NCBI RefSeq assembly: GCF_002272245.1
Contig: NZ_NPDD01000077.1
Location: 1 to 56,553, forward strand
DNA from: Bacillus sp. 7884-1
Lineage (GTDB): Bacteria > Bacillota > Bacilli > Bacillales > Cytobacillaceae
DNA length: 56,553 nt
Reading direction: 5' to 3'
This document shows positions 25,734 to 33,422 of the stretch, one piece after another. The first letter of the stretch is position 1, and every line of letters begins with the position of its first letter. The translations under genes were made by a program, and so were the position numbers. A model generated the notes under the pieces. The model did no database searches and was not told where the DNA came from. It was given only the letters and a program-made list of their open reading frames with translations.

Positions 25734-26273
25734 TTGTTTGATTTAGAGAATTTGGAAGAAAAAATCAGTGAAATATATAATCATCATTATTTAGATGTTT
25801 ATAGATTCCTTATTTGTTTTTCGGGGAATCAAGATGAAGCGGAGGATATGACACAAGAAGTATTTATTCGTTTACTGAAAAACTTATCAAACTTCAATGG
25901 TCATAGTACTATCAAAACTTGGATTTTTTCAATCGCAAAACATGTAGCAATAGACCACTATAGAAAGAAGAGGTTTTCTTCTATTTTTAAAGAGGGATTT
26001 TTCAAGAATATGGTTTCAAAGGAAAAAGGACCAAATGAATTAGTTGAACTTAGTGAAATGCAAAAGTTAGTGCATGAAGGAATCTCGAAATTAAAACCCA
26101 ATTATAGAGCAGTCGTTTTGCTTAGAGGTATAAATGAATTTTCAATAAAAGAAACAGCTGAGATCCTCAAATGCAGTGAATCAAAGGTCAAAGTAGATTA
26201 TCACAGAGCTTTAAAAGACCTTAAACAGAAATTGTATATAGATGTAAAGGAGGCAATTGGAAATGCAAACTGA
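25734..26273 (+). CDS. ECF RNA polymerase sigma factor, SigX-like
   Basis: A 179-residue ECF sigma factor. Region 2 (about 15-80) has DEAEDMTQEVFIRLLKN and KTWIFSIAKHVAIDHYRKK, the latter very like B. subtilis SigX. Region 4 (about 115-170) has SIKETAEILKCSESKVKVDYHRAL, a helix-turn-helix that reads the -35 element. It should direct transcription of cell-envelope stress genes. The start is TTG 25734 after AAGGGGGGAAAGG. Its end overlaps the anti-sigma gene by 11 nt, so the pair is translated together. Confidence 0.92.
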   Translation: MFDLENLEEKISEIYNHHYLDVYRFLICFSGNQDEAEDMTQEVFIRLLKNLSNFNGHSTIKTWIFSIAKHVAIDHYRKKRFSSIFKEGFFKNMVSKEKGPNELVELSEMQKLVHEGISKLKPNYRAVVLLRGINEFSIKETAEILKCSESKVKVDYHRALKDLKQKLYIDVKEAIGNAN

Positions 26274-26946
26274 TAAGGATTTGTTCAATCTAATTAAAGA
26301 ATCATTTCCTTTACAACCAAGGCAGGAATTTGTTTCATCAACGGAAGATAAACTTAGAGAAAGTGCAAGAAAAGTCAGTAGGAGGTACATGATGAAACGG
26401 TTATCGTATGTATCAAGTGGTATCACATTGTGTGTTCTGGCATTTTCATGGTTTTTCTTTTTTAATGGAAAGGATATTGTTTTGAATACTCTCACTTCAC
26501 TTGGAGCAAACGAAACTCAAGATGAAAATATACGGAATATGGAAGCTGTTTTACAGAATGCCCTTACAGGTCCAAGTGATGAATTCAAAGAAATTATCAA
26601 TCAAACCGAATGGATAGAACCTTTACGGCAATATGAAGAAAATCGATATAAAAAATATTTTGCAGATGATACGTCCTACATGGAATTCGTAAATAGCTAT
26701 GGAGCAGTATTAATGAATACTCCGCTAAGGAATGGATACCAATTAAAGGTGAAAAACATCGAATACGAAAAAATAGATACCAACGACATGGTCTATAATT
26801 TCTCAGTAGAATTACAGTATCAAAAGGAAGGTAGTGAGTTATGGGAAGTTGAAACGGTGAGTGGGCAAGCTAATTTAACTGCAGAACATAAGCTAGAAGG
26901 TGTGGTCATTCGTATTAATGACTTTTTGGGTTTCTTGGATAAATAA
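26263..26946 (+). CDS. Membrane anti-sigma factor partner of the ECF sigma
   Basis: A 227-residue protein with a short cytoplasmic N-terminus (about 1-42), one transmembrane helix at about 47-68 (YVSSGITLCVLAFSWFFFF) and an extracellular domain of about 155 residues with an NTF2-like alternation of strands. It resembles RsiX-type regulators by position and topology, with little sequence signature; no zinc-binding HxxxCxxC motif is seen. ATG 26263 is nine bases after AAAGGAGG and is better placed than the TTG at 26257. It should hold the sigma factor at the membrane until a surface signal arrives. Confidence 0.8.
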   Translation: MQTDKDLFNLIKESFPLQPRQEFVSSTEDKLRESARKVSRRYMMKRLSYVSSGITLCVLAFSWFFFFNGKDIVLNTLTSLGANETQDENIRNMEAVLQNALTGPSDEFKEIINQTEWIEPLRQYEENRYKKYFADDTSYMEFVNSYGAVLMNTPLRNGYQLKVKNIEYEKIDTNDMVYNFSVELQYQKEGSELWEVETVSGQANLTAEHKLEGVVIRINDFLGFLDK

Positions 26947-26959
26947 AAGTAGATTCTAA

Positions 26960-26995
26960 AGCCCGTCAGTACATGCCATTTCCTCCTAACGGGCT
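26960..26995 (+). terminator. Stem-loop after the anti-sigma gene
   Basis: AGCCCGT / ACGGGCT with a 22-nt loop and no T-run; weak. Confidence 0.4.
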
Positions 26996-27081
26996 AGTTA
27001 ACTATAAGAAAGTCAACAATTGTTTGAATCTTCGAGTTTATTTATACTAGAATTAGTATAAAATTCAAGGAGGAGTCCAGA

Positions 27082-27459
27082 TTGGTAATAAATGTAGGAG
27101 ATATAATTAGGTTTGAACGTACCTTCAACAAAGAAGATGTGGAAATGTTTACAAAAGTATCTTTGGATGAAGGGAATCATCATATTACCCCAGACGAACA
27201 GGGAAGACTTGTCATACAAGGATTGTTGACAGCCACATTACCTACAAAGGTTGGTGGAGATAATAATGTACTGGCTCGCTCTATGAATTTTGAGTTCTTG
27301 AGACCAGTTTTTACAGGAGACACAATAATATGTGAAGTAACAATTGAACAGTTTGAAAAGCAAGATAATAATAGAATGTCTATTGTGGCAACTTTCCTTT
27401 GTTTAAATCAGAATGAGAAACAAGTGTTGAGAGGGAACTTTGCGGGAGTGATATTATAA
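27082..27459 (+). CDS. MaoC-like hotdog-fold dehydratase
   Basis: A 125-residue one-domain hotdog protein. The hydratase dyad is visible as D29 with H33/H34 in SLDEGNHHITPD, followed by GRLVIQGLLTATLPTKVGG (about 41-59) and FLRPVFTGDTI (about 72-82). Such proteins add or remove water on enoyl-CoA or enoyl-ACP; the acyl substrate is unknown. The start is TTG 27082 behind AAGGAGG. It has no adjacent fatty-acid gene and appears to be monocistronic. Confidence 0.85.
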   Translation: MVINVGDIIRFERTFNKEDVEMFTKVSLDEGNHHITPDEQGRLVIQGLLTATLPTKVGGDNNVLARSMNFEFLRPVFTGDTIICEVTIEQFEKQDNNRMSIVATFLCLNQNEKQVLRGNFAGVIL

Positions 27460-27561
27460 AAATTGGAGAAATTGAAGCATTGACGCCGGGACGGCAAAGA
27501 GCAAACATTCTTTTCTCAACCTAAACAATCCAGAGTAAATTTTCATACCTTTATAACATTA

Positions 27562-27600
27562 AAAAACCATCTTCTTAAAAGTAAATGAGGATGGTTTTTA
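27562..27600. terminator. Bidirectional terminator
   Basis: AAAAACCATC / GATGGTTTTT with an inner CTTC/GAGG pairing, between the MaoC-like gene and the convergent DUF3231 gene. Confidence 0.75.
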
Positions 27601-27689
27601 GAATTAATCCAATTATTATTCCAGGAAAAACAAACAATGTTGAGACTAAACAGGACCCATAACATTTCAAATATCGTTAAGTTGTTTGG

Positions 27690-28694
27690 CTACACTTCTT
27701 TAGCAATTTCTTTTCTATTAGGGGCAAGTGGCGGCTGTTCTAGCCATTTATTTTGAACCATAAGATTAAGCCACTTTTTTGTAACCATAAGATTTTTTAG
27801 AATAGTCCCCTCATAAGCGGCCACAAGGTCTGTTCGCATGGATGATGCTAGACCTGCCCCATGATAGTTTTGTGCAGCTTGGAACAAGAAACCAATATGA
27901 TACAACATTAACTTATCCGAAAAAGGGGAGTCCGTTGAAGTTGTAACTTCTGTTTCCCAAGATTTCGGAACTGGAAGGTTATCCGTTTGCATTATTTTTG
28001 AAAATGTTTTTATTTGACCATCAGCTGTGTTCTGAGAATCCGTTAAAAACTTTCTTACTTCTTTTGTTTGGGCGACTTGACCGAAAGCAATAGATAGGGT
28101 TTTTGCCATGATGCTTTTTTTTAGGTTGAAAGAAATAGTAATGATTTCAGTTGCTGCTAATTTTCTACCTTTTCCGAAAAGTCCATCTGTGAAATCTTGG
28201 CTGGTTACAAATTCAGGGTTTTTTGCTGGATAAAATAAAGGATCCCTCTGAAAATTTCCTTTTTCAAGCAATAATTCAATCGTTTGATGATACATCTTTT
28301 TCGCATCATTATCACAAGAATCGTAAAATTCCCTTAAGTCTTTTCTAACAGAAACAGCGAATGAAGTGGTATGCCCCAGCAGACCATGTAATGTCATGAT
28401 ATGTAAATAATTTAGGCAAAATATATCCGTGAATAATCTTTGTTTACCTTCAAAAAGGTCTAATTCTGTAAATCCAATTGGAACTGGAAAGCCCTCCTTC
28501 TCAATAAAGGTTACGATTTGTTTCTTTTGTTTTCCAAACGTCATAATTGCACTCTCAAAAATGGCTTTAATTTGCGCGTCCTCAATAATTGTGACCATAT
28601 ATCTATTTACCACATCTGTCATGGTACCGTTCACATATTCTCCCCATAGTGTTCCTATTTCAGAGGATGTAAGCTTTAAGTTATTCTCATCCAC
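27690..28694 (-). CDS. DUF3231 family protein, intact
   Basis: A 334-residue helical protein made of two related halves (about 1-165 and 166-334), each starting with a pattern like LTSSEIGTLW or LAATEIITISF and holding PVP-containing linkers (GFPVPIGF, DNLPVPKSW). It is the intact paralog of the broken gene at 23740. The family is common in Bacillaceae, sometimes linked to spores, with no known function. The C-terminus repeats itself: NLMVTKKWL then NLMVQNKWL, where the paralog has one such unit. GTG 28694 follows AGGAGGTGAT. Confidence 0.85.
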   Translation of the reverse strand: MDENNLKLTSSEIGTLWGEYVNGTMTDVVNRYMVTIIEDAQIKAIFESAIMTFGKQKKQIVTFIEKEGFPVPIGFTELDLFEGKQRLFTDIFCLNYLHIMTLHGLLGHTTSFAVSVRKDLREFYDSCDNDAKKMYHQTIELLLEKGNFQRDPLFYPAKNPEFVTSQDFTDGLFGKGRKLAATEIITISFNLKKSIMAKTLSIAFGQVAQTKEVRKFLTDSQNTADGQIKTFSKIMQTDNLPVPKSWETEVTTSTDSPFSDKLMLYHIGFLFQAAQNYHGAGLASSMRTDLVAAYEGTILKNLMVTKKWLNLMVQNKWLEQPPLAPNRKEIAKEV

Positions 28695-28842
28695 AATATC
28701 ACCTCCTGAATATTATTTGCCAATTTATCAAGTGATATGAATTTCATGTTCCCTTAAAGAGTAAAAGGTGGTTCGGAGGGAATCTGGTGATGCATCTGAT
28801 TCCATTGATGGGTGAAAAAGCGGGATTCTAAAATGAAAAATA

Positions 28843-29223
28843 TTGTTATACAATGAAGTGGGGCATTGTATCGATGTTGATTCTTTCAAACGAGGATTAG
28901 AAAAAACATTTGAACTTGTCAGATTCTCGAATAAATACTTTGATCAGCAACAGCCTTGGAAACAAATTAAGGATGATCCTGAGTCTTGCAACCAAACCTT
29001 GGCAGATTGTGTTTATCTGATTGCAAATTTAGCTCATATTCTCACCCCATTTCTTCCTTTTTCAAGCAGAAAAGTCAAGGAAATGATAAACACAACAGAA
29101 AGCGAATGGAAAGCGTTTTTAGTCAAATCAAAGCATTTATCAAATGTGGAACCATTGTTTGAACGAATAGATCCAGTTAGGATTGAAGAAGAGCTAAAAA
29201 GATTAAACAACCAAACTGTTTAA
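28843..29223 (+). pseudogene. Methionyl-tRNA synthetase C-terminal fragment
   Basis: The 126 residues match the anticodon-binding domain of a class I methionyl-tRNA synthetase: YNEVGHCIDVDSFKRGLEKT, FSNKYFDQQQPWKQIK and LIANLAHILTPFLPF. The catalytic Rossmann domain with HIGH and KMSKS is not present in any frame upstream; an in-frame TGA lies at 28834. No ribosome site precedes the TTG at 28843. It looks like the surviving tail of a second metG copy. A terminator follows directly, as it would have for the complete gene. Confidence 0.8.
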
Positions 29224-29237
29224 AACTTCTAAAATGT

Positions 29238-29268
29238 AAAAGGAGCATAACTCATATGCTCCTTTTTT
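29238..29268 (+). terminator. Terminator after the metG fragment
   Basis: AAAAGGAGCATA / TATGCTCCTTTTTT with loop ACTCA. Confidence 0.9.
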
Positions 29269-29376
29269 AGTGCTAATTTAGTTGTTAATTAAGTTACCAA
29301 TTAAACAAATAAATAGTTCACTTTTTTAATAGGTGAATTTAACTTATAAAGATTGTATGATACGGTTCCTTCATCA

Positions 29377-29429
29377 CGCAACCATACAGTTGCGTATGCT
29401 TGACAGGCAACCCTAGAGTTGCTTATACT
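29377..29429 (+). promoter_or_regulatory. Promoter with two GCAAC-N6-GTTGC operators
   Basis: TTGACA (29400-29405), 18-nt spacer, TATACT (29424-29429). One palindrome, CGCAAC-N6-GTTGCG, lies at 29377-29394 and a second, GCAAC-N6-GTTGC, at 29407-29422 inside the spacer. Their centres are 29 bp apart, so both face the same side of the helix. Predicted transcription start is at about 29436, the A of the start codon. Confidence 0.75.
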
Positions 29430-29435
29430 TAATAT

Positions 29436-29714
29436 ATGAATTGGGACAAAGACGCTATATTTAAAGCACTGGGAGATTCGACTCGGAGGCTTATATTAGA
29501 CGAACTATCCGAACGCAACGAGCTAACGTTGTATGAACTTACGGTACGACTCATTATGAAGCACAATCTTTCCATTTCGCGACAAGCGATCGCTAAACAT
29601 CTTTCTGTATTGGAAGATGCAGGGCTCGTAAAGTCAAAACGAAAGGGAAAATACCGAGTACTTCTATTTAACAACGAACCACTTAAAAATTTGCTGAAAG
29701 GATGGTTAGAGTAA
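29436..29714 (+). CDS. ArsR-like winged-helix repressor
   Basis: A 92-residue helix-turn-helix protein of the ArsR/HTH_20 group. The opening AIFKALGDSTRRLILDEL and the recognition helix ISRQAIAKHLSVLEDAGLV are typical, with a beta-wing KSKRKGKYRVL. No metal-binding ELCVC motif is seen, so its signal is not obviously a metal. ATG 29436 has no ribosome site; the promoter above predicts a leaderless mRNA. It is followed by a VOC-family gene, a common pairing in Bacillus. It probably represses itself through the two palindromes. Confidence 0.88.
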   Translation: MNWDKDAIFKALGDSTRRLILDELSERNELTLYELTVRLIMKHNLSISRQAIAKHLSVLEDAGLVKSKRKGKYRVLLFNNEPLKNLLKGWLE

Positions 29715-29723
29715 TTTTATTCA

Positions 29724-29752
29724 ACAACATCTGATAAATGTTGTGGTTTTTC
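29724..29752 (+). terminator. Weak terminator or attenuator between repressor and VOC gene
   Basis: ACAACAT / ATGTTGT with a 7-nt loop, then GGTTTTTCT. It may reduce readthrough into the VOC gene. Confidence 0.55.
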
Positions 29753-29803
29753 TACTCGTAGCCTGAGCACGAACATCTAAAATATAAAAGGAGGCAAAAC
29801 AGT

Positions 29804-30187
29804 ATGAAAATTATTGTTACCAGTTTATTCGTACAAGATCAAGACAAGGCACTGGAGTTTTATACAGAAAAGCTAGGCTTTGTTAAAAAGCATGACGTTC
29901 CCACCGGAGAATATAGGTGGATAACACTTGTTTCTCCAGATGAACAAAACGGTACTGAACTTTTGCTCGAACCCAATGTCCATCCTGCTGCAAAGGAGTA
30001 TCAAAAGAAAATAACTTCTGAAGGCATCCCAGCAACAATGTTTGGCGTTGCGGATATTCGAAAAGAGTACGAACGATTAATGGAAAAAGACGTAAAGTTT
30101 ACTATGGAACCGACAAAAATGGGCGAAGTCACAATAGCTGTCTTTGACGATACATGTGGCAACCTTATTCAGATAATACAGCAGTAA
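29804..30187 (+). CDS. VOC (glyoxalase/bleomycin-resistance) family protein
   Basis: A 127-residue protein made of two beta-alpha-beta-beta-beta units. SLFVQDQDKALEFYTEKLGF (about 6-25) opens the fold and FDDTCGNLIQIIQ closes it, where E is replaced by Q at the usual last metal ligand. Such proteins are dioxygenases, isomerases or drug-binding proteins; no activity can be named. It follows the ArsR-like repressor and is probably under its control. ATG 29804 has AAAGGAGG. Confidence 0.88.
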   Translation: MKIIVTSLFVQDQDKALEFYTEKLGFVKKHDVPTGEYRWITLVSPDEQNGTELLLEPNVHPAAKEYQKKITSEGIPATMFGVADIRKEYERLMEKDVKFTMEPTKMGEVTIAVFDDTCGNLIQIIQQ

Positions 30188-30375
30188 CTTCAAGACGAAG
30201 TAGCCAAATTTTAACGATTTTATTAGTCCCTTTTAAGCTCAGTTAAGTGTTTTTTATCAAAAATTAAACAACTTTATATTAACTAAAAGAGAAGTCCTTA
30301 GAAATTATCTAAGGGCTACTCTTGTTGAAATAAGTTTTGTTTTCGGTAATTTTTTATGATATATTATTATCATTA

Positions 30376-30434
30376 CTTATTAAAGTCGTTTAATAAGTTT
30401 TTTTGTTCGATACTTATTAAAATGGTTTAATAAG
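30376..30434 (+). promoter_or_regulatory. Two ROK-repressor operators with a possible promoter
   Basis: Two near-identical palindromes, CTTATTAAA-N4-TTTAATAAG, at 30376-30397 and 30413-30434 (each extends by one base as A...T), centres 37 bp apart. TTGTTC (30403) with 17-nt spacer and TTTAAT (30426) is a possible promoter overlapping the second copy. They lie 25 nt before the ROK gene. Confidence 0.75.
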
Positions 30435-30458
30435 TCTATTTAATAGGAGGTAACCCTT

Positions 30459-31484
30459 GTGAATGCTACTCCAAAAACGCTGAGAACGGAAATCCTTCGT
30501 AATATTCGTAAATCTCTTTTAGAAGTTGAAAGTGTAACCAAAGTTGAACTAAGCGATAAATTAGGAATTAGTTTCCCTACAATAAGTAAATTCTTAGCAC
30601 AGATGGAAAAGGAAGGTGAACTTATTTTAGTCGGCCTTGATGATTCAAGTGGTGGAAGAAGGGCAAAAAGATATACATACAATCCGGAATACATGCTAGG
30701 GTTGGCCATCTTTTTAGAGAGAACAGAGATAAATTATATTGTTTTTAACTGTTTAGGAGAGGTGAAGGATGCGGGGAATACCTCAAACTTTTTAGTAGAT
30801 GATGGTTTAACATCTATAACCGAATGTATTGAAGAGATAGTGGAAAAATATCCGAAGATTAATTCTATAGCCATTGGTGTACCTGGTTCCGTTGAAAATG
30901 GGCGAATCTTTTATATACCAGGTTATAAGCCTCTTCAGAACTTTGATTTAAAGGGATTCTTGGAAAATCGTTTCTCCATACCTGTTGTAATAGAGAATGA
31001 TATGAATGCGGCAGTGCTTGGTTATCACGATAGTAAGGGAATCAAAAAAAATAACTCTCTAATTTATTTATATTCAGGTCAAAATGGCCCAGGTGCAGGA
31101 ATCATGGTAAATGGAGTTGTGGTGCGAGGCAGCACTAATTTTTCAGGTGAAGTTTCTTTCGTTCCACAGTATGATGAACGAAATTTCGGGCAGGCTTTGG
31201 AAAGTGGAAACCGGTCTAAAAAAGCAATTATAAGTGAGGAAAATGAGATCGATGCCATTAGCAGATTAGTAGCTTCATTTGCAGCGATAATTAACCCTCA
31301 CGCCATTATTTTTTGCGATGATGAAGTCAACCAATTTATCATAGACCAAATTGTAGAACGAAGCTCAAAGTATATTCCAGCAGAGCATCTTCCAGAACTT
31401 TTAATGAGTGATTGGAAACAAGACTATCTACTTGGATTACAAAGTCTTGGTCTTGACCTCATGATCACCGATATGAGCAGCTAA
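30459..31484 (+). CDS. ROK-family transcriptional repressor
   Basis: A 341-residue regulator with an N-terminal winged helix (about 8-60; VTKVELSDKLGISFPTISKFL) and a sugar-kinase-like ROK domain (about 75-335; AIGVPGSVENG, VIENDMNAAVLGYH). The kinase phosphate loop is replaced by SGQNGPGAG, and the usual zinc cysteine cluster is missing, so it is a sensor, not a kinase. GTG 30459 follows AGGAGG. It lies just before an MFS transporter, which it most likely controls together with itself through the two palindromes upstream. The inducing sugar is unknown. Confidence 0.9.
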   Translation: MNATPKTLRTEILRNIRKSLLEVESVTKVELSDKLGISFPTISKFLAQMEKEGELILVGLDDSSGGRRAKRYTYNPEYMLGLAIFLERTEINYIVFNCLGEVKDAGNTSNFLVDDGLTSITECIEEIVEKYPKINSIAIGVPGSVENGRIFYIPGYKPLQNFDLKGFLENRFSIPVVIENDMNAAVLGYHDSKGIKKNNSLIYLYSGQNGPGAGIMVNGVVVRGSTNFSGEVSFVPQYDERNFGQALESGNRSKKAIISEENEIDAISRLVASFAAIINPHAIIFCDDEVNQFIIDQIVERSSKYIPAEHLPELLMSDWKQDYLLGLQSLGLDLMITDMSS

Positions 31485-31523
31485 GACATATTAACACATT
31501 TCAAATTCATGGGGAGTTTATTC

Positions 31524-32750
31524 ATGGCTACATTCTTTTTAGTTATTATTTACTTGGCTTTTATCAGCTTAGGTTTACCAGATTCATTATTGGGAGTGTC
31601 ATGGTCTTTGATGGAATCGGAATTTGGAGCACGGCTAGAAACTGCCGGATTGCTTTTTATGACCATTGCTGGAGGAACGATCATTTCCAGTTTTGCTAGC
31701 GGAGCTGTGCTTAAACGCTTCGGAACCGGCATTGTCACATTTGTCAGCGTCTTAATGACAGCCGGAGCATTGCTCGGCTTTCACTTTGCCCCTTCAATTT
31801 TTTGGTTATTTATTTGTGCGATACCACTTGGTTTAGGTGCGGGTGCAGTGGATGCGGGATTAAACAATTATGTAGCTTCACATTACAAAGCCCACCATAT
31901 GAGTTGGCTTCATTGTTTTTGGGGAGTTGGGGCTACAATGGGACCTGTAATTATGGCACAGTATATTTCTGGTCAAAATACTTGGAGAAGCGGGTATCTT
32001 GCCATTGCAGGTTTCCAGTTTGTTTTAGTTGTTATTCTCTTCTTAACTTTGCCCTTATGGAACAAAGTTGCAGGAAACAACAATGAGATCGCAGCTACGG
32101 AGCATGAAAAAACAAATAGTGGATTGAATGAAGCAAATTCTAAAAATCAAAATCCCTTGCACATTAGGGGCGTGAAGCTAGCTTTACTAGCTTTCTTGTT
32201 TTATTGTGGAGCAGAAGCAACTATGGGACTTTGGGGAAGTAGTTTCCTGGTAAATGTTAAAGAATTATCCGTGGATGTCGCAGCAAAATGGGTTTCCTTG
32301 TATTACGCAGGAATAACGGTCGGAAGATTTATAACAGGCTTTATTACATTTAAAGTAAGTAACCGCAATCTCATTCGGATGGGGCAAATAATTGCATTAA
32401 CTGGTGCCTCACTTCTATTCTTGCCCTTGCCGTCCGCATTCTCGCTTGTAGGCTTTATTTTGGTCGGGCTAGGATTAGCACCTATTTTTCCATGTATGTT
32501 ACAAGAGACACCAATCCGATTTGGACAGGAGCATTCTCAGACTATTATGGGGTATCAAATGGCTGTTGCTTATACAGGCAGCACGTTCTTGCCTCCACTT
32601 CTTGGTTTCATTGCAGCAAACTCAACAATAGGAATCTTCCCATTTTTCATTGCAGGTTTTATTGCAATCATGCTTTTGGGCTCTGAAAAGCTAAATGGAC
32701 TATTGATCAGAAACGATTTATTAGGCAGAAAAGGTAGGAATTTAATTTAA
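31524..32750 (+). CDS. MFS transporter, FucP/sugar-type
   Basis: A 408-residue major-facilitator protein with about 12 helices. SLGLPDSLLGVSW in the first helix, GGTIISSFASGAVLKRFG (loop 2-3) and FWGVGATMGPVI are typical of bacterial sugar or multi-substrate MFS carriers. A soluble insert follows helix 6 (about 190-225). ATG 31524 is selected because GGGGAGT precedes it; the ATG at 31509 overlaps this site. It is 39 nt after the ROK gene, so the two form an operon. The substrate is probably the sugar sensed by the repressor. Confidence 0.88.
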   Translation: MATFFLVIIYLAFISLGLPDSLLGVSWSLMESEFGARLETAGLLFMTIAGGTIISSFASGAVLKRFGTGIVTFVSVLMTAGALLGFHFAPSIFWLFICAIPLGLGAGAVDAGLNNYVASHYKAHHMSWLHCFWGVGATMGPVIMAQYISGQNTWRSGYLAIAGFQFVLVVILFLTLPLWNKVAGNNNEIAATEHEKTNSGLNEANSKNQNPLHIRGVKLALLAFLFYCGAEATMGLWGSSFLVNVKELSVDVAAKWVSLYYAGITVGRFITGFITFKVSNRNLIRMGQIIALTGASLLFLPLPSAFSLVGFILVGLGLAPIFPCMLQETPIRFGQEHSQTIMGYQMAVAYTGSTFLPPLLGFIAANSTIGIFPFFIAGFIAIMLLGSEKLNGLLIRNDLLGRKGRNLI

Positions 32751-32843
32751 TAGATTTATTTAATTTATATTTAACACGTCTACAAGCTGTTTTTTTTGGT
32801 TTTTCTCAACACGATTAGAAATAATAAACAGTGATACGTTTCA

Positions 32844-32870
32844 CTTAATTGAAAATGATTTTCAGTTAAG
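32844..32870. promoter_or_regulatory. Fur-like operator palindrome
   Basis: Core TGAAAAT-G-ATTTTCA (32850-32864) is a perfect 7-1-7 inverted repeat and matches the Fur consensus TGATAAT-N-ATTATCA at 13 of 15 positions. Extra arms CTTAA/TTAAG extend it to 27 bp. Confidence 0.55.
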
Positions 32871-32903
32871 ATAAAGGCAGGAATTCACTGGGAGGGAAAT
32901 AGG

Positions 32904-33296
32904 ATGGAAAAAAATTCAGTTAAAGCCTATCAAGAGTTCAGCGAAGAAAGATTTACAAAACGTATTATTTACAAAAAAGGTGAAACAACAGCGTTTGTAT
33001 TAAATTTCATGCCTGGACAACAGCTTCCCGTTCATAAGCACCCTGGTACAGAAGTTTATCTTTATGTAGTCACTGGGACTGGCACCTTCATTGTCGATGG
33101 TCAGGAAACACCAGTATCAGAAGCAGATTTGGTTCATGTTGGCGGCGACGAAGAGCTTGCCTTTAACAATAATGGCAGTGAACCTGTCAGCTTATATGTT
33201 GTGTTAAGTAAAGTACCTAGCGAACAATACGCGAAAAATACCATTATAAAAAGGAAAGGCAGCAAAGTTGCTGCCCTTTTTGCATTAATGGCTTAA
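32904..33296 (+). CDS. Small cupin protein with a C-terminus read through a terminator
   Basis: A 130-residue one-domain cupin. Cupin motif 1 reads GQQLPVHKHPGTEVYLYVVTG, with two histidines and a glutamate as likely metal ligands, and motif 2 lies near residues 75-100. Relatives of this type end soon after KVPSEQYAKN. Here 13 more residues (TIIKRKGSKVAALFALMA region) are encoded by a hairpin that looks like the gene's own terminator, so the original stop codon has probably been lost. The reaction is unknown. ATG 32904 has GGGAGG. A Fur-like palindrome lies 40 nt upstream. Confidence 0.82.
   Translation: MEKNSVKAYQEFSEERFTKRIIYKKGETTAFVLNFMPGQQLPVHKHPGTEVYLYVVTGTGTFIVDGQETPVSEADLVHVGGDEELAFNNNGSEPVSLYVVLSKVPSEQYAKNTIIKRKGSKVAALFALMA
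33255..33281 (+). terminator. Terminator-like hairpin inside the end of the cupin gene
   Basis: GGCAGCA / TGCTGCC with loop AAGT, followed by C and five T. It lies before the stop codon at 33294. Confidence 0.75.
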
Positions 33297-33321
33297 TTGT
33301 TTGTTGAATTTTACAGGTAGT

Positions 33322-33358
33322 GTTCCCTTGAACCCTCATTTTCGTCATCTAAGGGAAC
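33322..33358. other. Stem-loop between convergent genes
   Basis: GTTCCCTT / AAGGGAAC with a 21-nt loop and no T-run. It could help end the MMPL transcript, but support is weak. Confidence 0.35.
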
Positions 33359-33422
33359 GATTCCTAACGGGAAGCTATAAAGTTATTTTATTTAGCCCTC
33401 CAATTCTAAACTACTTATGATA

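Noticed and set aside
27460..27530. Open frame KIGEIEALTPGRQRANILFS after the MaoC-like gene
   Set aside because: No family recognised and no start with a ribosome site; not called.
28763..28842. AAAGGTGGTTCGG, vaguely like a T-box antiterminator
   Set aside because: No specifier loop, no conserved AGGGTGGNACCGCG core, and the downstream gene is a metG fragment, a class not usually under T-box control.
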